Shown: positions 15,148-24,657, numbered from the stretch's first letter. The stretch: DNA of 50,014 nucleotides from Bacteroidales bacterium (GCA_017558775.1 JAFYTP010000096.1:1-50014); one strand, 5' to 3'. Notes: generated by a model not told the origin, from the sequence alone. A program made the numbers and translations.

Positions 15148-16545
15148 TTATAAGGAGAATGTGTGCAGCTTGTTGTAACCGGTAGATTGGTCCCAAACGT
15201 TCTTGTTCGCCAGGCGGATGGAGAACAGCGGATTGTTCCGGAGTGTCTCCGCGGGATCCGGCAGGTTGAGCGAAAGGGTGTATTCGCCGGACAGACCTTC
15301 AGGGAGGGTGATGGTCTGGTCGATGACGGTGGTCGTGCCGGGCATCCAGAAGCGAGGATCGGAAGTCACGTTCCAGGTCTTGACGACCTTGCCGTCCTTG
15401 GAAGTGAGCACGAATTCGGCGTCACGCGGGTTCATCACGGAAGCAAAGCCGACGTTGTCGATCTTCAGGACGACGCGGAACGGACTGCCGGCAGCGGGTT
15501 TCTTGGTGAAACTGCCCTCGGTAAGCGCGAGCCGGTATCCCAGACGGGTCTTGATCTCGTCAAAGCATTTGTTCTTCTGCCAGAATTGGATCACCTCCTT
15601 GTTGTAGCTGATGTTCAGATAGGTGAAATGCTGCTCGGCCATGCTCTTGAGCGTATTTTCGCATTTGCAGAAGTTGGAAAGGTCGCAAGTTTCGCCACCC
15701 ATGATGGTGTACTTGGTTTCCGCCTTCCAGTATTCCTTTTCGCTGGTACTGTTGAAAGTGCCTTGGTCGGTGGAACTGGCGAGATAGCAGTCATTGTGTC
15801 CGGCGAGACGGGCCTTGTCGGTAGGCTGGTGCGCCTCGGCGCGGGTTATGGTGTCGGCCAGGGTATAGCCGTACATTTTCATTTTGAATTGCGGAGTGCG
15901 GAGTTCGACCTGCCGGTCCGTCGGAAGGGCGTCCAGCAAGGCGTCGCACACATGCTTCCTGGGAAGGAAGTCTTCAGTGGACGTGGGTCCCTGGATGAAG
16001 TGGTCGGTATAATACCATTCGCCCCAGCATCCGATGAATCCCGCCTGCAGGACGAAGATGACGTCGGAGTATTCCTGGAGAATGGGTTTGAGTTGGGCGA
16101 TGTGGCGGAGCACCTGCTCCTCCGAGGCATCGAAAGGAGCACTCTGCTCCGGATGGTTGAGATCCTTGATGGAATTGGAATAACCGAAACGGAGGATGCA
16201 CTTGGCGCCGCCCGTGCGGTACACTTCCAGATTCTTGCGGATCAGCTGCAGGTACGCTTCGGAGATGTCCGACTCGAAGAAATCCTTGAGCCAGAACTCC
16301 AGCATATATAGGGTGCGGTTTTCAGCGCGTCCTGCCGTGAGGGCATTTTTCGAAATGGGATTGCCGGATGCGGAGCTGAAGCTGGTCCCGGAATACATGC
16401 CGCGTTCCGGATTGGGAAACTGCTCGTCCGTAACGGTATAGGTGACTTTTTCCAGGCCTTTCTCGCCCGAAGCGCCGCCGTTCTTGTCGCAGGCGGAGAA
16501 GAGGAGGAGGCTGATCGCCCCGAGGAATAAACTGATCTGTCTCAT
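15148..16545 (-). CDS. DUF4874/DUF4832 TIM-barrel lipoprotein
   Basis: A 465-residue lipoprotein (lipobox FSAC at Cys19). The N-terminal domain (about 35-200) follows the DUF4874 pattern: FPNPERGMYSGTSF, then CILRFGYSNS and FIGCWGEWYYTDHF with a buried Glu typical of a glycosidase barrel. The C-terminal part (about 210-465) has the DUF4832 features: HNDCYLASSTDQGT, MGGETCDLS, and a final Ig-like region with VVLKIDNVGFASVMNPRDAE. The Glu in GCWGEW suggests a glycoside hydrolase, but no substrate is established for the group. It follows the terminator-like hairpin at 16564-16598, so its expression may depend on readthrough from the susCD transcript. Confidence 0.8.
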   Translation of the reverse strand: MRQISLFLGAISLLLFSACDKNGGASGEKGLEKVTYTVTDEQFPNPERGMYSGTSFSSASGNPISKNALTAGRAENRTLYMLEFWLKDFFESDISEAYLQLIRKNLEVYRTGGAKCILRFGYSNSIKDLNHPEQSAPFDASEEQVLRHIAQLKPILQEYSDVIFVLQAGFIGCWGEWYYTDHFIQGPTSTEDFLPRKHVCDALLDALPTDRQVELRTPQFKMKMYGYTLADTITRAEAHQPTDKARLAGHNDCYLASSTDQGTFNSTSEKEYWKAETKYTIMGGETCDLSNFCKCENTLKSMAEQHFTYLNISYNKEVIQFWQKNKCFDEIKTRLGYRLALTEGSFTKKPAAGSPFRVVLKIDNVGFASVMNPRDAEFVLTSKDGKVVKTWNVTSDPRFWMPGTTTVIDQTITLPEGLSGEYTLSLNLPDPAETLRNNPLFSIRLANKNVWDQSTGYNKLHTFSL

Positions 16546-16560
16546 TTCGAATTTGATTTT

Positions 16561-16598
16561 AAAAAGGGCATAAACCGCGCTTGGCGGTCTATGCCCTT
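16561..16598 (-). terminator. Terminator or attenuator after the susC-susD-CBM9 genes
   Basis: A stem of 9 plus 5 base pairs (16564-16572 with 16590-16598, and 16574-16578 with 16584-16588) has a 5-base loop. On the minus strand it is followed by TTTTT. It lies between the CBM9-like gene and the DUF4832 gene, so partial termination could set the ratio of receptor to enzyme transcripts. Confidence 0.75.
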
Positions 16599-16611
16599 GA
16601 ATGAACGTGTC

Positions 16612-17346
16612 TTACTTGTTAACGACAACCTTCAGCAGCGGAGCCTTACCGCTAGGATTGTCATCAGAGGGCTCACCGTTCGGGAGGGCGCCGGTGGCGT
16701 CCCAACCATTGGTCTGGAGCTGGAAGCCGATGGTGAACTCATCAGCCCAGGTGCCGGCGGGATAGAAGTCGCGGGCGAGAGCGAACTCCATGCCCTTGCT
16801 GTTGCAAGCACCCTCGGCGAAGCCGGTGATCTCGACATCACCCCAAGACCAGCCGTCAGCGTTGTTTTCACCGGTCCAGTTGTAGACCTCGCAGCCGAGG
16901 TTCTGGATGTAACCGTCATCCGCAGTGAAGTAGGTACCCATCACGAGGACATCGATGCAAGGGGTCTCGCCCTGATCCCACTGACCGGAATAGCCACCGG
17001 TAGCGGTATTGTTGTCACCATTGATGTAGAGAGCGAAGTGAGAGTCGCCGGTGGGTTCGAGAACAGCCTTGTTGAACTCAACATAGACATAGACGTAGAG
17101 TTCGTCGGCGTAGACCTTGGCGGACTTGATCTCAGGATAAGCCCAGGTGTCGGCAGCCTTCAGCGAGCAGGACTGAACCTTTTTCTGGTCGAGCTTCGCC
17201 CAGTCGGCGGTGTCGCCATCGACAACGATGGGAGCTTCATACTCGGGCTCTTCCTCATCGGGAGTTTTGTCTTTTTTCGGGTCCTTGTTGCAGGAAACAG
17301 CGAGGATCGCGGCCGTCATGGCCAGGAGTGTCATAATCTTTTTCAT
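16612..17346 (-). CDS. CBM9-like surface glycan-binding lipoprotein (SusE/F position)
   Basis: A 244-residue lipoprotein (lipobox AVSC at Cys19, followed by a Lys/Asp/Glu linker). A single CBM9-like domain begins at IVVDGDTADW and continues with SAKVYADELYVYVYVEF and HFALYINGDNNTATGG. It directly follows susD, the position usually taken by SusE/SusF or other surface glycan-binding proteins, so that role is inferred. A T-run terminator lies 14 bases beyond its stop codon. Of the three CBM9-like lipoproteins in this window it is the one most clearly tied to the SusCD complex. Confidence 0.75.
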   Translation of the reverse strand: MKKIMTLLAMTAAILAVSCNKDPKKDKTPDEEEPEYEAPIVVDGDTADWAKLDQKKVQSCSLKAADTWAYPEIKSAKVYADELYVYVYVEFNKAVLEPTGDSHFALYINGDNNTATGGYSGQWDQGETPCIDVLVMGTYFTADDGYIQNLGCEVYNWTGENNADGWSWGDVEITGFAEGACNSKGMEFALARDFYPAGTWADEFTIGFQLQTNGWDATGALPNGEPSDDNPSGKAPLLKVVVNK

Positions 17347-17389
17347 AATGACTTTGATTTGAATTGGTTAAAAATTGTTGGAAATGTAA

Positions 17390-19159
17390 TTATCTGGGAT
17401 TCTGCTGAATGTGGCTGCTGTTGATCTCATCCAGGGGGATGAGCAGGGCAAGCCGCTTGTCAGTGTAGTCGATTTCGCCATAGTTGTGGAAGCCCACGTA
17501 ACGGCGATCCATCTTCTTGCGGTTACGGAACACGTCAAAGTAACGGTGTCCCTCAAAGCACAGTTCCATACGGCGCTCGTCGAGAACGACATCCAGGATG
17601 GATGCATAGCCGCGCTCCTTGTAGTTGGCGGAGGTCATCATCGCGTCGTTAGGCAGACCGGCGCGCTTGCGGATGATGTTCACGTCATCCAGCGCTTTCT
17701 GGTCCTGGCCGAGCTTGGCTTCAGCCTCGGCGCGGTTCAGCACCACTTCACCCCAGCGGAGGAACACGGGCGAGGTAAGCATCGCCTGACCGTCCTGGCC
17801 GACAAACTTGGTGTTGTAGTAGATGGCATACTGGCCACCGTTGTCACGCACGCCACCCTTGCTCACGTTGCCGCCGTCAGGACGGACGAACACGCGGCTC
17901 TTTTCGGAGGCGCCGGTCTTACCGGTAACAAAATCGATGCCGTTGACGTAGTACTCGGTGTAGGTGTTTACGATGGTGGGAACAGCCGTGTACTTCTTCT
18001 TCTCGTAGGTGAACTCGAAGGAACCATCGGCCTTCGGGGACAGTCCGTTGATGATTTCGCTGGAGCAGTTGCTGTTGGTCTCCTTGGTCTTGATGGGGAA
18101 GGTGATCATGAACTTGCCGTCATTGGTCGGCTTCGGCATCTTGAAGTAAGCGGCGAAACGCTTGTCTTCCGGATAGCGCTGGAACAGGTCGATGAGGATG
18201 TCGCTCCAGTAGTGCTCGCCCCAGCCCTGGTTGCCGCTGTTGTAGTACATGGAACCGATGGAGGAGTTCGGGTGGTCGACAAGAAGCTTGTCGGTGACGT
18301 CCATCTTCACGCACCAGATGGTTTCGTCCATGTCGTAGGTGTGCGTGGGATAGTCGGCGAAGTCATAACCGCTGGTGACGGCGAGCGGGGCGTGGCCCAT
18401 CAGGTCGTTGCAGAGGTCCAGGCACTCCTGGTTCTTCTCCATGTAGAGATAGACGCGGGCGAGCAGGGCCTTGGCGGCATCGGCGGAAACATAGGATTTG
18501 TTGCCGCGCGGGGTGTTGCCTTCCATGTACTTGATGGCGGACTTGAGGTCTTCCACGATGGCGTCGTAGACCTCGCCCACGGAGGCGCGCTTGATTTCCA
18601 CATCGCTGGAATAGGAGTCCATGCCCACGTGGAGGATGACGCCCGGATTGTCGGTGCCGCACACGTACGGCATGGCGAACAGGGTCACCAGGTGGAAGTG
18701 CGCGATGGCGCGGAAGAAGTAGTTCTCACCGAGCATGTGGTCGGTCGAGGCGGAAGCGCCCGGCTCGATGGTGTCGATGTTGGAGTTGGCCGCATAGATC
18801 ATCTTGTAGGCCATCCACCAGGTGTAGTAGATGTTCTCCTCGGTGGGAACGTCCGCGTAGTCGTACGGGTGGATGAACGGGTCGGAGGTAACACCGGAGA
18901 CGGTGACGTTGTCCGAGCGCAGTTCGGTGATCTGGAAATAGTGGCGCATATACTGGTTACGTCCGTTCGGGTAGGCTTCGCTCTCACCCTTGTACGCAAC
19001 GAGATCCTTGAACAGGGAGTAGATACCGTCGGTGGTATAGACGGCCGCGGCGGGATTGTCCTTCAGCTGGGAGGAGGTCATCGAGTCGGATTTGTAGAAA
19101 TCCATGTTGCAGGACGCGAGGACCAGCGCAGCGATAGCAATTGCAAATATCTTTTTCAT
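17390..19159 (-). CDS. SusD/RagB-family outer-membrane glycan-binding lipoprotein
   Basis: A 589-residue lipoprotein (lipobox LASC at Cys17) that forms the lid on the SusC transporter. It shows the SusD features: an N-terminal TPR-like helical region, FFRAIAHFHLVTLFAMPYV, the AKALLARVYLYME helix, and the C-terminal RWGEVVLNRAEAEAKLG and LDERRMELCFEGHRYFDVFRN segments. It starts 12 bases after susC and is followed by the CBM9-like gene. The bound glycan cannot be read from sequence, but the linked enzymes point to a galactose/GalNAc-type substrate. Confidence 0.95.
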   Translation of the reverse strand: MKKIFAIAIAALVLASCNMDFYKSDSMTSSQLKDNPAAAVYTTDGIYSLFKDLVAYKGESEAYPNGRNQYMRHYFQITELRSDNVTVSGVTSDPFIHPYDYADVPTEENIYYTWWMAYKMIYAANSNIDTIEPGASASTDHMLGENYFFRAIAHFHLVTLFAMPYVCGTDNPGVILHVGMDSYSSDVEIKRASVGEVYDAIVEDLKSAIKYMEGNTPRGNKSYVSADAAKALLARVYLYMEKNQECLDLCNDLMGHAPLAVTSGYDFADYPTHTYDMDETIWCVKMDVTDKLLVDHPNSSIGSMYYNSGNQGWGEHYWSDILIDLFQRYPEDKRFAAYFKMPKPTNDGKFMITFPIKTKETNSNCSSEIINGLSPKADGSFEFTYEKKKYTAVPTIVNTYTEYYVNGIDFVTGKTGASEKSRVFVRPDGGNVSKGGVRDNGGQYAIYYNTKFVGQDGQAMLTSPVFLRWGEVVLNRAEAEAKLGQDQKALDDVNIIRKRAGLPNDAMMTSANYKERGYASILDVVLDERRMELCFEGHRYFDVFRNRKKMDRRYVGFHNYGEIDYTDKRLALLIPLDEINSSHIQQNPR

Positions 19160-19171
19160 ATCAGTATCCTT

Positions 19172-22100
19172 TTAGAACTTGAGTTCGATGCCGAGCACGA
19201 CAGAGAGCGGAACGGGATAGTTCTCGCCGCAGACGCCGGCGCTGCCCACGTCACTGAGGCTGACTTCCGGATCCATGCCCGAGAAGCGGGACAGGGTGAG
19301 GAGGTTGTCTCCGGCCACATAGACTCTGGCGCCGCTCATGTTCACCCTCTTCAGGAAGGTGTCAGGGAGGTCGTAGGCCAGGGTGACATTACGAAGACGG
19401 AAGAAGCTGCCGTTTTCGATGAAGCGGGAGGACAGCTTGTTGGAGCTGTCGGTACGGCCGCCGACGGCGAGCGGATGGGTGGCGATGTCACCGGGCTCGG
19501 CCCAGCGGCTCCAACCAAGACCGTTGTCGATGGACATCTGGTTCAGGTTGGTGTAGGCACCGTCGGAGTCCATGTTTTCACGGGCGCGGTTGTAGATGGT
19601 GTTGCCGACCACGAAGCTGCCGGTGGCGCTGAGGGTGAAGTTCTTGAAGCGGACGCCGGTGTTCAGACCGCCGCTGAACCAAGGAGAAGCGGAACCCACG
19701 ATCTGCTGGGTGGCCTTGGAGTAGTCACTGGTCGCGGTGGCGACCATCTTGGCCTGGGTCTTGCCGTTCTCGTCGATGTAGAAGGTCGGGTTGCCGTTCT
19801 CGTCCAGTTCGGGGACGTAGGTCTCCCAGAGCGGAGAGCCGTTGTCGGGATCGACACCCAGCCACTTAGGCATGTACCAGGAGAAGACGTCCCAGCCTTC
19901 GCGGAGGATCTGCGGAGACATCACCATGTCCTCGTGGTTCGGAAGCTCGATCACGCGGTTCTGGTTGTAACCGAGGTTCAGGCCCATGGTCCAGGCGAAG
20001 TCCTTGCGGTTGACGATGGCGCCGTCGATGGCGAACTCGATACCGCGGTTGCGGACCTTACCGACATTGTCGAACTTGGCGAAGAAACCGGTGGACGGAG
20101 CCATCGGGGCTTCGAGAAGGATGCTGGAGTTGAGGGTGTTATAGAGGTCGACGGTCACGTTCCAGTTGTTCTTGATGGTGGCGTCGATACCGAAGCTGGT
20201 CATGAAGGCCTCTTCCCAACCGAGGTTGTAGTTGGCCTGGCGCTGGAGGACAGCGGCGGTCTTGCCGTTGTACAGCGTGCTGAGGGCGAAGGTGTCCTGG
20301 TACTGGAAAGCGGGGATGTTGTCGTTACCGGTCTTTCCGTAACCGCCGCGGAGCTTCAGGAAGGTGATGAAGCTGTTGTTCTTCATGAAGTTCTCCTTGG
20401 AAACGATCCAGGCGGCGGAAGCGCCCGGGAAGAAACCACCGCGGTTGTAGGGACCGAACTTGTAGCTCTCGTCGTAACGGATGGAAGCGGTGAAGATGTA
20501 CTTGCCCAGGTAGGAATACTGAGCCTGACCGAGCACCGCCCAGGAACGGGAGTGGTAGTCGTTACCGGAGATCTTGCTCATCACGGTGTTGGAGAGGGCG
20601 CGCTGGCCGGCCGGGAAGCTGGTGCCGGAGGCAGCCATGCTGCGGGCGTAGCCTTCGCCGTACTCCCAACCGAGGGTGACGTTCACGTCGTGGTCGCCGA
20701 AGGTCTTGAAGAACTTGGCGAGGTTGGTGGTGCCCCAACCGTTCCACTCCCCGTTGCTGTTCTCGAGTTCACCGCCGGTTCCCGCACCGTCGTAGGAACG
20801 GGGATCCACATAGTACTCGTAGTAGGAGGTGGAGGTGTCGTAACGGTTGGTGGAGGTGAGGGTGAGCCAGTCGGTCACGTTCCAGACGAGCTGCAGGTCA
20901 GCGGTGAGGGACTCGCCGTGGCCCTTGGAGTAGTTGTACTGCTCGCTGTGCAGGACGTTGGAAGGATTCTGGGTGTACCACTTCTTGCCGTTATCGGAAC
21001 GAGGGGTCTTATCGTCGGTGATATAGATGAGTTCGTCGCTCCAGGTGCCGTCCTCGTTGATCACATAAGGGATATCCCAAGGCATGGCATAGTAGGAATA
21101 CTCCATGGTACGCCAGGAAGAAGTGCCCTGGTCATTGGACTTGGCATAGCTCGTACGCACGTGCATGGTCAGACGGTCCGTAAGGGGAGCCGACAGGTTC
21201 AAGCGTGCGGAAGTCTTCTTGAAGTTGGTGTTGATGAGGGTACCCTTCTCATTGTAGTGGTCCATGCTGGCGAAGTAGCTCACCTTGTTGGCACGACCGG
21301 AGATGGAACCGTAGTAGTTCTGGACGAAACCGAGCTTGAAGCAGTTGTTCACCCAGTCGAAGTTCTGCTCACGGAGCTCTTCCGGATAGCGCTGCTTGAA
21401 GAGGGCCGGCTTGAACATGGTCTTCTCGTAGTCATAGAGCTCGGCGGCGTCCATGGCATGGAAGCGGCCCATCAGGGCCTTCTTGAGACCGCCGTTGGCC
21501 TTGAACTCGATGGTGGTCTTGTCCTGCTTGCCGCTCTTGGTGGTGACGACGATGACACCGCCGGAAGCGGCCGCACCGTACAGGGCGGTGGCGGAAGCGT
21601 CCTTCAGGACGGTGATGGTTTCGATATCGTTGGGGTTGAAGGAACCGCCGGCGACGCCGTCCACAACATAGAGAGGACCAGCGCCAGCGGTGATGGAACC
21701 GGTACCGCGGATGCGGATGTCGGCGGAGGCGCCAGGCTGACCGGAGCTGTTCATGACAACCACACCGGCTACCTTGCCTTGCAGCATGTTACCCACGTCG
21801 GGGGTGCTGACGTCGCGGAGTTTCTCACCGCTCATCGAGACGACGGCGCTGGAGAGTTCCGCTTTCTTCTGTGTGGTGTAACCCAGAACGACCACTTCAT
21901 CCAGGGCTTCCGTGTCGGGGCTGAGGGCGACATTGATGACGTTGCGGCCGTTCACCGCTTCCGTCACGTTGACGTAGCCCAGGGAGGAGAATGTGAGGTT
22001 GGCGTTCGCAGGCGCCTGGATCACATACTTACCATCGTAATCGGTGATGGTGCCGGTGCCGCTGGGCAGCATGACGCCCACTCCGATGAGGGGCTGGCCG

Positions 22101-22210
22101 TCCGTGGCGTCCGTCACCTGGCCCGATACGGTGATCGTTTGGGCCGTTGCAGGGATTGCAAGCACTGCGGCTGCGATGACTGCAAGCAGGTAGGAGTAGA
22201 TTTTTCTCAT
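19172..22210 (-). CDS. SusC/RagA-family TonB-dependent outer-membrane transporter
   Basis: A 1012-residue protein of normal SusC length. Order: signal peptide (about 1-23), a carboxypeptidase-regulatory-like domain (about 28-100), a TonB-box-like DEVVVLGY segment, the plug domain (VGNMLQGKVAGVVV, then IRIRGTGSI), and a long beta-barrel ending in an aromatic residue. It imports the oligosaccharides held by SusD, using TonB energy. The gene lies 59 bases after the gatZ-like gene on the same strand with no clear promoter between them, so agaS, gatZ-like, susC, susD and the CBM9-like gene may form one transcript from the AgaR-controlled promoter. Confidence 0.97.
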   Translation of the reverse strand: MRKIYSYLLAVIAAAVLAIPATAQTITVSGQVTDATDGQPLIGVGVMLPSGTGTITDYDGKYVIQAPANANLTFSSLGYVNVTEAVNGRNVINVALSPDTEALDEVVVLGYTTQKKAELSSAVVSMSGEKLRDVSTPDVGNMLQGKVAGVVVMNSSGQPGASADIRIRGTGSITAGAGPLYVVDGVAGGSFNPNDIETITVLKDASATALYGAAASGGVIVVTTKSGKQDKTTIEFKANGGLKKALMGRFHAMDAAELYDYEKTMFKPALFKQRYPEELREQNFDWVNNCFKLGFVQNYYGSISGRANKVSYFASMDHYNEKGTLINTNFKKTSARLNLSAPLTDRLTMHVRTSYAKSNDQGTSSWRTMEYSYYAMPWDIPYVINEDGTWSDELIYITDDKTPRSDNGKKWYTQNPSNVLHSEQYNYSKGHGESLTADLQLVWNVTDWLTLTSTNRYDTSTSYYEYYVDPRSYDGAGTGGELENSNGEWNGWGTTNLAKFFKTFGDHDVNVTLGWEYGEGYARSMAASGTSFPAGQRALSNTVMSKISGNDYHSRSWAVLGQAQYSYLGKYIFTASIRYDESYKFGPYNRGGFFPGASAAWIVSKENFMKNNSFITFLKLRGGYGKTGNDNIPAFQYQDTFALSTLYNGKTAAVLQRQANYNLGWEEAFMTSFGIDATIKNNWNVTVDLYNTLNSSILLEAPMAPSTGFFAKFDNVGKVRNRGIEFAIDGAIVNRKDFAWTMGLNLGYNQNRVIELPNHEDMVMSPQILREGWDVFSWYMPKWLGVDPDNGSPLWETYVPELDENGNPTFYIDENGKTQAKMVATATSDYSKATQQIVGSASPWFSGGLNTGVRFKNFTLSATGSFVVGNTIYNRARENMDSDGAYTNLNQMSIDNGLGWSRWAEPGDIATHPLAVGGRTDSSNKLSSRFIENGSFFRLRNVTLAYDLPDTFLKRVNMSGARVYVAGDNLLTLSRFSGMDPEVSLSDVGSAGVCGENYPVPLSVVLGIELKF

Positions 22211-22269
22211 GGCGAGAGGATTGGTTATTACTTAATAAAGATGATAATTGATGTAATCTTGTTTCAGTG

Positions 22270-23496
22270 CTAGAGCAAATCGTTCAATCCGATCAGATTG
22301 AAGGCCCGGAAGTACTTGTCCATATCCCGCTCGATGCGTCCGAGGACGATCTGTTCCGGGTCGATGCCCAGACGGGTCAGGTTGGCGTACAGGAAGCCGC
22401 GGGCGGCGAGGGGAGCGGGCTGCTGCCAGATATAACGGCAGCAAGTCGCGACAATCCAGTCCTGACGGGCTTCAGTGAGCTCGCCCAGGTCCTTGCCCTG
22501 CTCGTCTTCGTGCAGCCACTTTTCCCAGCGGTGGGACTCGTGGACGGCTTTGTGGAGCACGTCTTTCATATGGGAGAGGACCGCTACGCGGCCTTCTTTT
22601 TCGTATTTGACCTCCAGCTCTTCCAGTTCGCACAGGGCGCGGTATTCGCTGATGGTGAATTCAGGGCCGACGTTGGCGGCGCCCATGCCGCACAAAGGAT
22701 ACTCCTCCGGGTTAGCCACATCATCCGTGTAATGACCTTTGATGTAGCTACCCAGAGGACGTACCTTCGAGGTGAGCGACCTTGCGACCACCGGATCGAA
22801 CACGGTCGTGTCCAGGTCCGTACCCACCTTCCCGACGATGAAACAGGGCCACACGTCGGGCAAACCAACATTAACCAACCCTTTTTTGAGTTCCTGAATA
22901 AAAGTGTCGAAAGTCTTCTCGTCGGCGAGGCCTCCGTGGACCTCCTCGGTACCTACCTCGTAGGAGATGGCGGGAAGATTGTTCTGCTTGCGGAAGTTCT
23001 CCACGTGGGCGATCAGCTCCACCGTTCTGGCAGCCACCAGGCGGATGTCGATGGTTTCGCCCTTGGGGACGTTGATGTCCACGGTGGGATCCACATGGAT
23101 GAGGTCGTAACCGGCCAGGACGGCGGCCTCGAAGGACTTCTTGACACCGTCCATGGCGTCCTTGACGGACCATTTCTCGGTGCGCTGCTTGTCCTTGAGC
23201 CAGGGACCGCCGTGGTCGATGGCCACGATGACGGGACCGGTGAAATGGACACGCTCCACCTCGAAGCGGATCATCCGGGTGAATTCCGCCTGCGTCATGC
23301 CCGTGTAACCGCCGTCGCAGTCGATCTGGTTGAGCGTGGCGGCGAAATAGATGGGGGCGTTGTTACGCTTGGCGGCGCGGATGGAAGCGCTGATGACGGC
23401 GGGGGAGTTCGGGCAGGCCGCAAAGATGGTGCGGCGCACGCCGGTCTCCTTCTCGAGCTCGTCAATCCTGTGGAGCAGTTGTTCGGTTTTCGGCAT
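22270..23496 (-). CDS. GatZ/KbaZ-like tagatose-bisphosphate aldolase accessory subunit
   Basis: A 408-residue cytoplasmic protein that follows the GatZ/KbaZ family: the N-terminal FAACPNSPAVISASIRAAKR segment, VIVAIDHGGPW, AGYDLIHVDPTVD, and YEVGTEEVHGG with barrel-type charged residues. In Enterobacteria this protein is the non-catalytic partner of the class II aldolase GatY/KbaY and is needed for its stability. No GatY/KbaY-type gene lies in this window, so here it may work with a distant partner or have an activity of its own. It starts 6 bases after agaS. The AgaS/KbaZ/AgaR trio matches the E. coli N-acetylgalactosamine (aga) cluster. Confidence 0.85.
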   Translation of the reverse strand: MPKTEQLLHRIDELEKETGVRRTIFAACPNSPAVISASIRAAKRNNAPIYFAATLNQIDCDGGYTGMTQAEFTRMIRFEVERVHFTGPVIVAIDHGGPWLKDKQRTEKWSVKDAMDGVKKSFEAAVLAGYDLIHVDPTVDINVPKGETIDIRLVAARTVELIAHVENFRKQNNLPAISYEVGTEEVHGGLADEKTFDTFIQELKKGLVNVGLPDVWPCFIVGKVGTDLDTTVFDPVVARSLTSKVRPLGSYIKGHYTDDVANPEEYPLCGMGAANVGPEFTISEYRALCELEELEVKYEKEGRVAVLSHMKDVLHKAVHESHRWEKWLHEDEQGKDLGELTEARQDWIVATCCRYIWQQPAPLAARGFLYANLTRLGIDPEQIVLGRIERDMDKYFRAFNLIGLNDLL

Positions 23497-23502
23497 AATA
23501 AA

Positions 23503-24621
23503 CTATAAATATAAAGTGACGCCTTCCACCACACGGGAAATGTTTCCGGAAACGGAAGGGGAGTCCGGGCTGAGCCCGGTCGCAATCGACTTGAAGAAGC
23601 CCAGCAGCTGTCCCACGAAGATGTAGGACACGCAGGCGTAATAGTCAGCCACGCTGTTCGGAAGGCCGATCTCGACGCAGAGGTCGTAGCAGTCTGCCTC
23701 GAGGGCGGCGGGTTTCTGCTGGCACACGACAACGCTGGCTTTCACGTTGTTGTTGGACTTGATCTGGCGGATCAGATCCAGTTCGTAGCGCTGGATGTCC
23801 GGCTTGTTGGACAGGAGGTAGACCAGCATGGAGTTCGGGTTCACCAGGGCCTTGGGGCCGTGGCGGAAGCCCAGGAAGGAGTCATAGGCGCACATCACGG
23901 CACCGTCGGTGAGCTCCTGGAGTTTCAGGCGGGACTCTTCCGCGACGCCCTTGAGCGGGCCGGAACCGAGGAAGATGGCGCGGGTGAAATTGCGGTCGGC
24001 GATCTCCTGGATCTTGGACTCGTAGTATTCCATGGCCGCTTCGACCTTGTCAGAGAGGAGGTCGATGCTTTCCTTGTCCTCCTCGATATTGTCGATGCGC
24101 GCGATCATCGAGCACACGATCAGCATCGTGGAGTAGCTGCTGGTCATCGCCAGGGAGACGTCGTTGGTCTCCGGGGGCAGGAGGATGGTGAGGATGTTGG
24201 AACCCTTCATCTTGGCCAGTTCGCCGTTCTCGTTGCAGGTGATGAAGACGTGGGCCACCTTGCCGGCGGTCTTTTCCACGGCCTTGACGGCACCAACGCT
24301 CTCCGGGCTGTTGCCGGAACGGGCGAAGGAGACGAGCAGCACCTTGCTGTTCTCGTCGAAATAGAGGCCCGGATCGGTGATGATGTCGGTGGTGGCGATG
24401 GCGCGGACGCTTCTTCTGACTCTGGAGAGGGCCGGTTCGAGGGCGTCGCCGATATAGGCGGAAGTGCCGGCGCCGGTCAGGACGATTGTGAAGTCTTTGT
24501 CTAAGTTTTCATTCAGGAAGTTCTGGATTTCGGACTTACGCGCGCGGATAATGTCATAGGCTTTGCGCCAGACACGCGGCTGCTGCCGTATCTCCCTGTA
24601 TGTGTGAAAATCCTGTGTCAT
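23503..24621 (-). CDS. agaS: AgaS-like SIS-domain sugar-phosphate isomerase/deaminase
   Basis: A 372-residue cytoplasmic protein with two SIS (sugar isomerase) domains. VLTGAGTSAYIGDALEP and LLVSFARSGNSPESVGAV mark the first sugar-phosphate binding site; FLGSGPLKGVAEESRLKLQEL, YDSFLGFRHGPKALVN and later segments mark the second. This is the arrangement of AgaS, which converts galactosamine-6-phosphate to tagatose-6-phosphate and ammonia. Length fits AgaS (about 380) and is shorter than GlmS. It is first in its transcript, behind a promoter with an AgaR-like site. The pathway role is supported by the neighbouring kbaZ-like, agaR-like, pfkB and GH109 genes. Confidence 0.85.
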   Translation of the reverse strand: MTQDFHTYREIRQQPRVWRKAYDIIRARKSEIQNFLNENLDKDFTIVLTGAGTSAYIGDALEPALSRVRRSVRAIATTDIITDPGLYFDENSKVLLVSFARSGNSPESVGAVKAVEKTAGKVAHVFITCNENGELAKMKGSNILTILLPPETNDVSLAMTSSYSTMLIVCSMIARIDNIEEDKESIDLLSDKVEAAMEYYESKIQEIADRNFTRAIFLGSGPLKGVAEESRLKLQELTDGAVMCAYDSFLGFRHGPKALVNPNSMLVYLLSNKPDIQRYELDLIRQIKSNNNVKASVVVCQQKPAALEADCYDLCVEIGLPNSVADYYACVSYIFVGQLLGFFKSIATGLSPDSPSVSGNISRVVEGVTLYL

Positions 24622-24649
24622 GTTTGCTGTGGTTTGTTTGTACCGTTTG

Positions 24650-24657
24650 CAAATATA
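24650..24657 (-). promoter_or_regulatory. -7 box of the agaS promoter
   Basis: TATATTTG on the minus strand, 29 bases before the agaS start. The expected -33 position (about 24678) falls inside the AgaR-like motif at 24677-24688. Confidence 0.65.

Noticed and set aside
17411-22273. A 1620-residue open frame on the plus strand, antisense to susC/susD
   Set aside because: It mirrors high-GC codon bias of the genes on the other strand and has no domain or start context; susC and susD are unmistakable.
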